In this document: piece after piece, positions 22,846 through 36,170 of the stretch
Numbering within the stretch: the stretch's first letter is position 1
Layout: each line of letters begins with the position of its first letter
Origin: Syncephalastrum monosporum B8922
Taxonomy: Eukaryota; Mucoromycota; Mucoromycetes; Mucorales; Syncephalastraceae
DNA length: 64,000 nucleotides
Direction: 5' to 3'
Assembly: GCA_000697355.1 (NCBI GenBank)
Contig: JNEN01000969.1
Coordinates: 1 to 64,000, forward strand
Notes under the pieces: model-generated
Database searches by the model: none
The model's input: the letters and a program-made list of their open reading frames with translations, nothing else
What the model was told of the DNA's origin: nothing
Made by a program: the position numbers and the translations under genes

Positions 22846-25055
22846 ATGCAGCTGACGCTGGACCTTCTCCAGTCGATCCTCACCGACCTAACGTCTTTCA
22901 TCCATCTCACCTTGATCCTTGTCGCAGTCGTCGTCCTGTTGATTACCGCCCGCGCCCTGCAGCTCCATCATGACTCGTCGCATTTCTCGGCTGCGCTTGA
23001 CCTTCTACGGACCGGGTACAGGTACGTGGGCGTTAAGCAGCTCCACTACCTGCTCCAGCCGCAGGTCTACGTCAATTGCGGCGTTGCCGTTGCAGAACTG
23101 ACGAGCGATTACGGCATGGCGTTGTTGCCACTCATGCAGGCGCTTTACGCCAACCTCAGCCTCTCCAAATTGCACAACAACCTCTGGCTCCCTTTCTCAT
23201 CCGACACAGACTATCCTCCTTACTATGGCGACGTCGACGAAACCGAAGACGCCGGTGTGTGCTTACGCGGTCAGCCCGCAGCCACCCTCGTCTCGGGTCT
23301 GACCAATACTGGAAACTCATGCTATCTTAATTCAGTCCTGCAGGTACCTTTTTTCTTCTCGCTGTCTTTCCCTGTGTGGCTGACTGTTTAATGATAAACA
23401 ATGCATCGATGATGTGAAATAGGCCTTGTCGTCTCTACCGCGTCTACAAGTCTATCTGGACCGTGTTCAGCACCATGAATCCGCCAAAGTCTCCCGTTCG
23501 CTCATGCGCACCCTCCGCCGTCTCACCAAACCCGTCCACGGCCGCAGCGCCTTTCGACCCACCGACATTGTGTCCGCCATGGCGTCTGCCAACAAACGGT
23601 TCGCCAACCAAGATCAGGAAGACGCCCAGGAGTTCTTCCAGATGATCTCGAGCTCGTTGGAAACCGAGTACGAAGCCCACGAGAAGGCAGAGCGTCAGCA
23701 ACAGCAGCAACAGTCGCTGATGGGCTTGAAAGACCTCCTTGAGCCCGAGGCCAAGGCCAGAATCGTGCGCTCCGCCACGACGGACCGACTCGAGAGTCCG
23801 TTCACAGGTCTGTTGGCGAGTCGGTTATCGTGCATGCAGTGCGCCTACACAGTAAGTCCTGACGTTGGGAGACTTATCAGATGCTGACGTAGGTTATCTG
23901 AATGATTAGGGTGCAATTCGGCATTTCCCGTTCAATAATGTCCAGCTGACCTTGCCTGATACGGTATGCCACGCAACGCATAGGGAAAAAGAATGAAGAG
24001 AAACTCATGATAGCCCTTTCACTATGCAGTTCTCCACCTCACTCGAGGCATGTTTGCAAGAGTATGTCGCGCTCGAATATCTTTCGGACGCTGCCTGCCG
24101 CAAATGTGCTCTGATCGAAGCCGCAAGCGAGCTCGCTTCCCAGCTGGACGGCCTCAAAGAACACACGCGCAACGCCAAAGACCTTGACGAGCGACGCCAG
24201 GTGATCACCAAAGTGGTCGAGTTGGAGCGACGACGGAGGGTACTGGAAGACAGGCTCAACACGGGCCAGATCGAGGAAGAGGATGATCAACTGCGCACGG
24301 TGAGCCGCCTGTCGAGCAAACAGGCGATGATTGCCAAACCGCCCAAGACACTTTGCTTGCACTTGTCGCGCTCGACCTATCACCCCTCGGGCGCCGTGCT
24401 CAAGAACACTTGCCACGTCAGCTTTCCAGAGGAGCTCAACCTCGCGCCTTATTGCACCGACGGGACCATCAACATGCAGCCGCATCTGCCCATGTCGAGT
24501 GGCGCGCTCGACACGTCGCAAACCCGCTATCGCTTGATGTCCGTCATTGTCCATTTCGGCAGCCATGATTTTGGCCACTTTATCGCGTACAAACGGCGCG
24601 TCGCAGTCGAATCATGTTCATGCGCGGCCTGTGGCGACCGTCAACCGTGCCTCAAACCCCAAGACACATGGTATCGCATTTCGGACGATCATGTCAGCGA
24701 ATGCACTCTCGAAGAAGTGCTCCAGAGCGATGCGTATATGCTCCTCTACGAACAAGTCGCGGATGACTTGCCCTACCCGGCTCCGGTCCAGGTCGCGCCC
24801 GAGTTTTGTACAGAGGATCAGTCTTCCATTGAAGCGCTGCGTATTGCCAACACACTTCTCTCGGACGACCGCCGAAAATCAACCTCCTCCATCCCTCCCC
24901 CCGCCGAAAATATGATACCTGCTTCCTCGTCTTCTTCCTCATCCTCCACACCCCATCCTCATCTGCTGCAGGCAGCCGAAAAAAGCCTCCACCACCGCCA
25001 CCCTAGCACACCGCATGCCCCCACCGGACGACGGAGATCGGTCGACGTGTCCTGA
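22846..25055 (+). CDS. Membrane-anchored ubiquitin carboxyl-terminal hydrolase (UBP1/USP30-like)
   Basis: Cleaves ubiquitin from proteins. Four exons: 22846-23343, 23423-23851, 23910-23963 and 24030-25055, 668 residues. Seen: one transmembrane segment near the N-terminus (about residues 19-40, LILVAVVVLLI), the Cys box GLTNTGNSCYLNSVLQ with the catalytic Cys at about residue 159, a QDAQEF-type motif (DQEDAQEFFQMI), two CxxC zinc-type pairs (SCMQC, CRKC), and the His box GSHDFGHFIAYKRR followed by WYRISDDHV. A CSCAACGDRQPC insert lies between the His and the Trp of that box. The tail is Ser/Pro/His-rich. One N-terminal membrane anchor plus USP domain is the plan of yeast Ubp1 (ER) and animal USP30 (mitochondria, peroxisome). 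Which membrane it uses cannot be told from sequence. Confidence 0.93.
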
Positions 25056-25280
25056 AAAATTAGCTATTATCACCTCCTACATAACCTATAGATGACATAA
25101 GAAAATTAAAGTCAGGTCCGGTACCTTGCTTTTTCATGCTCGCGTGTGTGAATCACAAGCGTGCGTGGGGTAAACGTACACCTTGTGTAACCTCTTTTCC
25201 CCGGCTCTGTTTTTTCTATAAAGGCAAGCTGAAAGCTTTTCTTTGTTGCACCACCATTCCCATTTTCTCTCTCACTCGTC

Positions 25281-26395
25281 ATGCCCGTTGAAGGCTTCAA
25301 ACCCGATCTGAACAAGGCTGTCGGCCATGTCTACCCGGCTGACATCGTACGTCGTGCTTTCTCAGCAAGAGAAGCTCCCTGCTCACTCGTCTTTTCTGTA
25401 GGTGGCATGTACACGACGCGATTTCCTGCTGTATGCGCTGTCCGTGGGCGTCCCGGAAGACGAATTGCGGTGGTTGTATGAGTTGGGTATGTAAGCGGAT
25501 TCACACTATGCCTCGCGCACGTGAATACGAAATAAACCCCCCCCCCCACACACACATACGCGCACCACCACCACCACCCCATACTGACTGAGAACGGACG
25601 GCTCTGTTAGACGTCGACTTTGGTCCTCTGCCGACCTACCCTCTCAGTCTTTTGCTGAAGGGCGATGACTGGGACGTTAATTCCTTTGTCGAGCGCTGGA
25701 GTGCCGGCGGCCCGCTCCCCGGTATGCCGTACTACGATCCCAACAAGATCGTCCACGGTGAACAAACCCTCGAGGTGTTCAAGCCGTTCCCGGTCGAGGG
25801 CGGCCGCTTCAAGTCCATCAAGAAGTGCACGGGCGTGTATGACAAGGGCTCGGGCATGGTCATTGACTCCATCATTGACTTGTACGGCGAGAAGGACAAT
25901 GTCCACTATCTCCGCATGGGCACGTCCATGTTTGTGCGTGGCTATGGCGGCTGGGGTGGTCCCAAGGGCCCTAAGAAGAAGTCGTACGTGCCTCCGCAAC
26001 GCCAGCCTGACGCCATCGAGCATTTCCACACCCAGCGTAACCAGGCACTCCTCTTCCGCCTCTCGGGCGACTTTAACCCGCTTCATGCCGACACCGCCCT
26101 CGCCCCCACCGTCGGCTTCGAGCGCCCCATCCTGCACGGTCTCTGCTCCTACGCCAAGTGCGCCCACGCCGTCCTCAAGGCCTTTGGTGACAATGAGCGC
26201 GAGCGCTTCCTGAGCATCCAGGCCCGCTTTGCCCAACCCGTCCTGCCAGGCGAGACCGTCGACATTGCCATGTGGAAGGTCGAGGATGGCCCCAACACGG
26301 ACGGCGTCATCTTTATCGCCAAGGTCGGCGACCGTGTCGTGCTCTCCAACGGCTACGTCGTCCTCGCCAAGGCCAAGAACGACTCCAAGCTGTAA
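25281..26395 (+). CDS. Peroxisomal 2-enoyl-CoA hydratase 2 (MaoC/hot-dog fold)
   Basis: Hydrates trans-2-enoyl-CoA to (3R)-hydroxyacyl-CoA in peroxisomal beta-oxidation. Three exons: 25281-25346, 25402-25486 and 25611-26395, 311 residues. Seen: the N-terminal half-hot-dog (VACTRRDFLLYALSVGV), and the hydratase-2 signature in FRLSGDFNPLHADTALA with the catalytic Asp and His, then GFERPILHGLCSYA. The protein ends in Ser-Lys-Leu, a canonical peroxisome targeting signal. Most fungi carry this domain as the end of the multifunctional enzyme Fox2; here it is alone with its own promoter (a TATA-like TATAAAGGC at about 25216). A separate dehydrogenase would then be needed elsewhere, or this is a second paralogue. 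Intron 2 contains a C9 run and CA/CCA repeats. Confidence 0.95.
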
Positions 26396-26482
26396 ATAGA
26401 AAAAAGCATTTTATAAAAAAAAGATTCCCCCCACCTTCCGCACCTCATGGTATTGGTACGGCTTTCTCTCGCTCTCTTTCCC

Positions 26483-26515
26483 TCTATGTGTGTGTGTGTG
26501 TGTGTGTGTGTGAAT
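26483..26515. repeat. (TG)n microsatellite
   Basis: About 14 TG units in the convergent spacer between the hydratase-2 gene and the CNH-type gene. Confidence 0.9.
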
Positions 26516-26546
26516 GTGTGCACTATGACCTTTTTTTTATTATTAT

Positions 26547-28215
26547 TTATTCGATGCGAAGCATGTACAGTTGGACCTTGTGCTGCACTGCACAAGTCCA
26601 CAAGAGAGCCTGCTCGGAACGGCCGAGATAGCGCACCGGCACGCCGTTCATGATACGATGGATGCGCTTGGTCGTGCTGAGATGAATGATCTCGACGCAG
26701 GAGGAGCCAAAGCCGACCGCGCACCAGGCGCCCTGCAGCCGGACAAACTCGATCTGGTCGGGCTCCTGCGACCAGCAGTACACGGCGGTCGAGAAAAGAC
26801 TGCCACTGAGATCAATGATGAAGCTCTGGCGCCCGAGCGTGGCGAGGAAAAGCTGGGGCGCGGCCGTGCAGGGCACCGCGACCGGGTCGGGCGCAGCCGA
26901 GGGCAAGGCGGCCATGACGGTGGTATAAGCGGGCGGGTTGCTGTACGCGGTGGTGAGTGACGTGGCGGGCAACCCGTCGGGGTAAAAGGGCAGCTGGAGG
27001 AGAGAGGTCCACTGGAGGGGCATGGGCGCGGGCGGGTCGTTCAGGTGATGGTTTTGCTCGTAGTAGTCTAGACGCTGCGCGCTCTGGGCGAGATCTTGGA
27101 GTTTGGCCATGTCGACCGAGATAAGGTCGACCTTGCAGTTGCGTAGGCCAATCACCGTGGCTTCGGAAGGGAACACGGCCACCAGGTAGCGCAGCGTGGC
27201 GCGGTCGTCCGCAAAGGCAATCGCGCGTGGCTCGGTCGGCACCCAGTAGCTCTTGTGCCGCACCAAGGGCGAGTAGAGCGCGAGACGCTGCTGCCAGACC
27301 ACGATCTGCTGGTCGCGCTGGAGCACAGCCACAAAGACGTAGGCCGTGGTCTGGTAGGTGTGCATGCTGATACAGTCCTTGCTGCAGCCCGGTAGCTTGT
27401 AGTAGTAGTCCTGGAGCACGACGTCGTCGCAGACATACACGGGCGTGCTGCCGTTCTCAACGAGGCGCAGACGGCCAGACAGGCGCACGCTCTCGGGCTG
27501 AATCGCGTCTGTCGTCTTTTTCGAGCCAAGGGACTGCCAGGCCGCGAGAGACGGGAGCGGGCCATCGTACGGCAGGCTGCACACGCCGTGGCATAGACAC
27601 AGCAAGGCATCGAGGGAGTAGCACCGCACGCGCTTGCCACGGCCCGCAGGCATCATCAAAACAACGCGGCTTCGGAGGAGGGCGAGTATCTGCTTGACGC
27701 GCATCCACAGGATCGTGACGGGTCGCTTGTGGGTCGTTGCCAGGTCGAGGAGCTGCACCCCCTGCGTGGCATGGCCGAGCAGCAAAAAGCGGTCCTGCAG
27801 CACACAGCACGTCTCATAGACGTCCTGCCACCCGCTGCCGATGCTGCTGACCAGGTCAGACGACACAAGAAGCTCTAAATTCAGCTGTTGTTGTTGTACA
27901 TGGTGTCGCTCTTGTTGCTATCGTGAAGAGACAAGGAGTGAGCCAGGGTGAAGGGGTACACTAGCTTAAACTATGGTGTGTGCGTATATGTGTGTGTGTG
28001 CCAGGGGGGGGGGGGGGGGGGGGGGGTGGAGGAGTTACCTGCAGGACGGCCGCCGCACTCGTGCCGTCGTCAACTCGGCCTTGTTGCTGCTCGTGCCCTA
28101 ATAGTACAGGTGGCAGATTACCCGCGGCATTGTTGTCGTGCACAATGCTATCGTAGGCCGGGGGCAGTGATGAAGGCGACGATGGGAGGTCATGATGAGG
28201 CCATGGACCCGCCAT
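26547..28215 (-). CDS. CNH-domain (citron homology) beta-propeller protein
   Basis: Two exons, 28215-28039 and 27917-26547, joined in phase 0, 515 residues. Exon 1 is Pro/Gln/Asn-rich and disordered (MAGPWPHHDLPSSPSSLPPA). Exon 2 opens with a poly-Q patch and then reads WQDVYETCCVLQDRFLLLGH..GVQLLDL, the first strand pattern of CNH propellers; the middle has repeated beta-strand blocks, and the end GVPVRYLGR ... LLWTCAVQHKVQLY also fits. Family knowledge: CNH domains occur in Rho1 exchange factors (Rom2), Vps39/TGFBRAP-type tethers and STE20 kinases and bind small GTPases. No kinase, RhoGEF or clathrin-repeat region is present, so this is a stand-alone CNH protein. Role unknown. The start at 28215 is the first ATG in the exon but could lie in an unseen upstream exon. 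Confidence 0.7.
28004..28026. repeat. G23 homopolymer inside an intron
   Basis: An uninterrupted run of 23 G on the plus strand lies in the intron of the CNH-type gene, so the pre-mRNA carries C23. It is flanked by a short (TG)n repeat. Confidence 0.9.
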
Positions 28216-28624
28216 TCGTCTCGTTCACAGGGCGAACCAATACGCGAAATAGAAAAGAGAAATAAAAGAAATAAAAGAGAGTCAAAGTGACGCTTGTCGA
28301 GGATTTTAATTATAGATATATGAACAAGAGAAAAAAAATGTGGATAGATACTCGTATTTCAAAACTATTGTTATGATCGATCAGGGAATAGAAGAAAAAG
28401 AGACAAAAGAGAAGGGTATATTCATGAAGGGCGTTATCAAACTTGAGGAGGGTATGGTTGAGGACAACAGTTTGGATGCGGATGGAGTCCGTCACCACCA
28501 GTAAAAAATAGAACGTGTTTGCTGCACCGCCATAGCAAGCCATGGCAGGCTCGTAGCACGAGGACTGTAACAGGGGAGGCAAATAGTTGATTTTCGGCTG
28601 TTGTGAATGGTATACAGCATATCC
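28216..28624. other. Spacer between the CNH-type gene and the Nudix gene
   Basis: Holds the CNH promoter and the Nudix 3' end. A minus-strand frame from 28568 to about 28380 has coding-like third-position bias and is preceded by TTACAG, an acceptor-like sequence, but joining it to the Nudix exon changes frame. It is discussed under findings. Confidence 0.4.
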
Positions 28625-30231
28625 TTACAAGACAGTAGCAGTCGATGCCGCGGTCGTGTTTGTGTTTGTGTTTGTGTTCATGTTCGTGTTTGTCACTGTC
28701 GCTGCCGCAAACGGCGCAGGAGCAGCCATTGGCTTGCCAACAATCTGCTGTCTGCGCGGGGTGGGGAACTCGAGTCGCCGGTGCAACCGATAGGTCAGAT
28801 CAATGTAGTCTGGCTCAGTGTCCGCAGTGATGATCGAGTGCCGCATCAAGAAATCAATCATGACTATTGTTGACCAAACAATCGGGTCAGCTTTGATTCT
28901 TCTTTTTTTTTCTTTTCCTCACGGTCTTCACTTGCCTAAAGCGCAGTTGGGTTTCCACTCGCCGTTCAGAAGCGTATCTCGGACCTGTACAATTCAAAGT
29001 AAGATGAGGTGAGCATCACCTGATACCAGGTAAACAAAAAAAAAAGAGATATGTATGGAGGCGTACCTGATCCAAAGACCACAGATAGAAGCACTCGACT
29101 TCTCCGTCCTGCGGAGTAGGAGTTACGCCAAGCGGTAATTGAAGATCGTAGACGTATCTGTTACATTTAATAAATAAGTGTCTGCATTCTCAGAGCACAT
29201 AAGAACGTGCTCGTTACTTACTGTGTCTCGGGAACCAAGCCATGGTGCGTATAAGTGAAGTAGGTAACTGCACCAGCATTGCGTGCCTGGATCATTTTTC
29301 ATTTTCAAATGAGCAAGGAGAGAAGGAGGTATCAAGGGAAAAAAAAATCACTACATACCTGCTCAGCAATCTCGTGCGGGATGCTTGCCTCCTCGTTGCA
29401 CTCCCGAACGATGGTCTCCCGTGTTGTTTGTTTCCATGCAACGCCACCGGCCACCTAGAAAAGGAGACAGATGTAAGTTTGAATCAACAAAACAGAAACT
29501 CTAAACACTCCTATTTGTGGGTGTTGTCAAGTAAACAAAACACGTACACAATTGTCCAGCATGCCAGGCCAAGTCTGTTTCGTCCGGCTACGTCGGGCAA
29601 CCCACATCTTGATTGAACCGTCCGTGTCACGCACGAACGCGTTGAGATGCGCACCGAACTGGGAGATGCCAAACAGGGGAGCGCCTGCGCGCTCAACCAC
29701 AAAGGCAGTGTTGTCCTCACGCGTGGCATCACCAAATACCGGGAACTTTTCATTGCGCCAGCCTAAAAAAGCACAAGCGTCAAGAGAGAGATATAAAAAT
29801 AAATGCAATAATTTAGATGAATGCCGATCTTCATTTAATGGAGACAACACACACACACACACACAAAAATTTGCAATCCAGCAATGAGAATATTGAAAAA
29901 AACAACACAACTTACCCGCCAAGACATTGAACGTCTTCATTTCCCGCCACGTGTCGAGAAGGTCCTTCATGACCTGTGTGCGTTGATCAAAGTTGTTGAC
30001 CCAGTAGGCGAACGAGACGTGTGAGCCCTCAACAATTTCAAACGGAGGGGTCGATTGGGCCTGGTTGTATTCAATGAGACGAGCAACGACGCTGGGCAGG
30101 ACGCGGCCAACGATATGTGGATGCATGCGGAAAGGAATGGTGTGATGGACTTCATCCGGGTTTTTCGGGTCGAATTCGTGAGGGAATTTATCCGCGTCCT
30201 GGATGACTTGATTAAGCGTCTCGAAAGGCAT
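28625..30231 (-). CDS. DUF4743 plus Nudix hydrolase (thiamine-diphosphate-type, YJR142W-like)
   Basis: Starts at 30231 (MPFETLNQVIQDADKFPHEF); several short introns split it down to the stop at 28625. Seen: the DUF4743 N-terminal half (HPHIVGRVLPSVVARL, FVVERAGAPLFGISQFGAHL, MWVARRSRTKQTWPGMLDN), then the Nudix box in GGVAWKQTTRETIVRECNEE, and the closing block NGEWKPNCALG then IDFLMRHSIITAD and YRLHRRLEFP. The Nudix box keeps the metal-binding R-E-x-x-E-E but has Gln where the first Glu usually stands and Ser for the last Gly. Family knowledge: this architecture includes yeast YJR142W and plant Nudt20/24, which clear damaged thiamine diphosphate. The C-terminus has an added Asn/Thr-rich tail after the core. 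Confidence 0.88.
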
Positions 30232-33200
30232 GCTGAATGAATAGTATGTGTAGTATGTAAAATGGGGATGAGCGGTATTATGCGGAAGGTATGAGGGGAG
30301 AGGATGGGAGGGTATTAAATAAGAAAAAAAGAAAAAGCGATAGAAGGAAAGGTGACCTCGAGGAAGTGGGTTTATTTTATATGGATTCACTTGACTGCGA
30401 AAAAAAAAAATTCGCTACTTTATAGGCTATTATGTGTACTATGTGAGAGACAGAGAGTGCTATGTATGGTATGTGTACGACACAAAAGAGAGAGAAAGAA
30501 CAAAAAAGGTACGACCTTCGATCGGGGGTGATCCCTTACTCTTCCTTCCGTCTTTTCGTCAGAACGGAACATACTCGCTTGTTTTTCTTGACAATGGCTC
30601 ACCCTTGTTTCATTCGCCTCTGCTATGCATCGTGAGGAGCAGCGATGAGTGGCGAATCATCTAGCGTGATAAAGAAGTAAAAATGACGAGGAGGTTTTTT
30701 TTTTGGGGGGAAGGATTGTGCTCATGGGGGGTGGAGATGGAAGAAAAGGGGACTCTGAGGCGGTCTAGAAAGGCAAAGCACGGTGGTGGTGAGAGAGAGA
30801 AAGAGAGTGAGTGAGCGCTGGGGGGTTTGCCAGAAGACGCACAGAAATGGCAATAAGTAATCTCGATGGAGCTTTGGTACGCACGCTACGCACCTTTTTT
30901 TTTTACAAGCCTTTTCTTCCTCCGCCCAGCCAGCTTCGAATTAGGGAGCAAACCCAATGGATGGGGGTCGAAGGGGATATTCAGAACAATCGGACATGTG
31001 CATTTGCGTTTGGGCATAACTGCATTTGCTATCCCCTCTCTTTCACAGTTATCAGCCATAGTTCACTTGTCTATGTACTTCTTACATATATGCACAGCGG
31101 ACAGAACATGATCAGACTTCCGGGGGAAAGGGGGGGACGCCTCTCCCTTGAGATGATGCCTGTTTTGGCGTGTGCATCTGTAAGTTGGGAGTTGGGGGTG
31201 GGACAGCAAGGTACGAAAGGAGTGGAGGGCGTAAAAACCTTATTATATCCATGACGACGACAGCCATTTGCTTTGCGCGCGCGCGCGTGGTCGCGAGAAT
31301 AGCAAACACGCTTTTCAAAGTGTATCATGGATAAACAGGTCATATAACAGTTCCCCATGCTGCTCTTGCCATCCTATATATGGCAAACAGGACCGAGCGT
31401 GTCGCATTGACCCTTCACCAGTTGTTTCAAATCTCGCATACACTTCCCGTTCTCCCTATGGTTCAACACTGATAGTTGCAACCCCCGATATCATCCTATT
31501 GTCATGTTGACAAAAATCCGAGTCTCCTTGAATTGGTTATGCCTTCATGAAGGTCCAATCAAGTTGTTGGGGCTCTATCTGCAGGAGAGAAGCAATTGAA
31601 AGAAAAAGAGCCAAGTGGTGGCGGCCACTTGGCCCCCCTGTCCTCTCTAAAATCGTACTTTCAGATACCCACCACCATCACCATCATCTGAAACTCCATT
31701 TCGCCACTTCCCACCTTGGTTTTTTTTGCCACCGGCTGACCAGGGACTGAGTTTTGAGAGATGAGGCTTTATCTTTTGCCTTGTCCCGTGCACAAAACTT
31801 ACACACGCACACAACACCAAAACGTCAGTCCACATCACTTTCCGGTAAGCAAAACATAAATGCGAGAAGCAGCTGATGTGAGTAGGGCGAAATACCGATC
31901 GCTCTGTGTAACTTGTGAAAGGTGCCACAGGGACCAAGTCTACCACCCAAAAAAAATCTGTTCAGCTAGAAGATGAGAAAGCGCTATCTGGAAATAAAAA
32001 TAGGAATAAGGGAAACGCTTTGCTGTACGCGCGGGAGTAGGAGGTTTTGTCGTTCTCGTTTTGCGTTGCCGTCATTTTTTCGACTCCTCTTCTCTTCAGT
32101 CCGCTCCTTGTCATTACGCTTTTTGTCAACATAAAAGTAGAAAGATCTTATTTGGATCGGGGACAAAGCCAAAACTTGCCGACACGGGAGGCTCCAGAAC
32201 CTCACAGAGTCGCAGATAGAAACAGGTGACGCATCCTATTTCTCTCAGCTGATGACGACAAAAAGAAGATGGAACGAACGATGGGATGTGGTATCGGGAC
32301 AAACAGGGTATGCATGTATATGCGCGGCATAGCACAAGAGGAACCTTAACATCCTTACATAAATTTGAGTGTAAATAGTGAGAAGAAACCGCTGTGCAGA
32401 AGAAAGAGGGAGAGGAACGAAACGTCCCTCACTGATGAGAGCGGATGAGACTCAGCACCTGCATGATATGCGCATAGGCTCGTTTTTTTTGTATGGCTGC
32501 GTAGGTTTTAAAGTAGCAGACATACAGACATACAGACATACATTTACATATACATATAACATAAATCAAGTGAAAATGTAATGTGAACAGGCCTCAATAT
32601 ATGCTATGCAGACGACTCTGCAATATTTCTTCTCACTTCTTTTTTTTTTTTTCGAATGATCCTTTTTTCGGATTTCTTGTGGAGTGTGAACAACCACACG
32701 CCTTGTATTTCAAAGTCACACCAGATAGAGAGTGACAAGACAGCCTCATGGCAAGTAATTGCTGTGCAACTGTAACCTGCGACCAATCGAGCGGCAAAAA
32801 CATAATAGATCGTAACGTCACATGTCCACCAAAGAATGGAGATTCTTTTTGTTTTCACATAAAAAAAGAAAGTGATCGGCATCATTTGGGCCAAGTTTTT
32901 CTGTCTTGTGTTACGTCTAGCATCTTTTCTGTTTCCATGAATGACGCTATGCAAGGCACATGCCCAAGCGATGCACGGCTATCAAATTTTTTTGGTGTCC
33001 AGAACAAGAACAAGAACGAAAGTCTGGTTTTGTAAGTCAATCCGTTCTTACATGGTAAGAATTTTCTCTCAGTCCATCCCTTGGATTGGGAATATATATT
33101 ATAGAAAAGTAAACTTCTTAGAAGCTATTATCAATTAAGATTGACATTGTGTGTCCTTGACCTGTGTTCTTGCTGTCATCTAGCTGTCAAAATACCAGGG

Positions 33201-33446
33201 CTCCCCCCTTTAACCCCCCGTTTCGTTTGACATTAAGAATCTCGGAAGCCTGCACAAGCGGGAAGAGCGGGGGAACAAAAAAGTCCAAATAGCTAAAGTA
33301 CAGTATGCCACATAATACATACGCACGCGCACACTTATAATAATACATATACACAAAGAGACGCATATCCGGATTAAAAAAAAATTAAAAAACTTCTTGG
33401 GACCGTGCACAACAAAACTGTTTGACCAATCACATCTGCATAATGA
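30232..33446. other. Long gene-free region
   Basis: About 3.2 kb between the Nudix start and the DDX42-like stop. It has homopolymer-rich AT sequence, a GA-rich stretch (about 30790-30815), GGGG tracts (about 30701-30740), a (GC)n run at about 31276-31287 and a CATACAGACATACAGA repeat (about 32519-32550). The longest frame (30811-31254) shows no domain or coding bias. No RNA gene or mobile element was recognised. Confidence 0.4.

Positions 33447-36170
<2,724 letters not shown>

Noticed and set aside
22604..22973. Short plus-strand frames just before the ubiquitin protease
   Set aside because: They run through the T-rich leader into the first exon in the wrong frame.
30811..31254. A 147-residue plus-strand frame in the long gene-free region
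   Set aside because: No domain, no codon bias, no promoter-like context; length is within chance for this composition.
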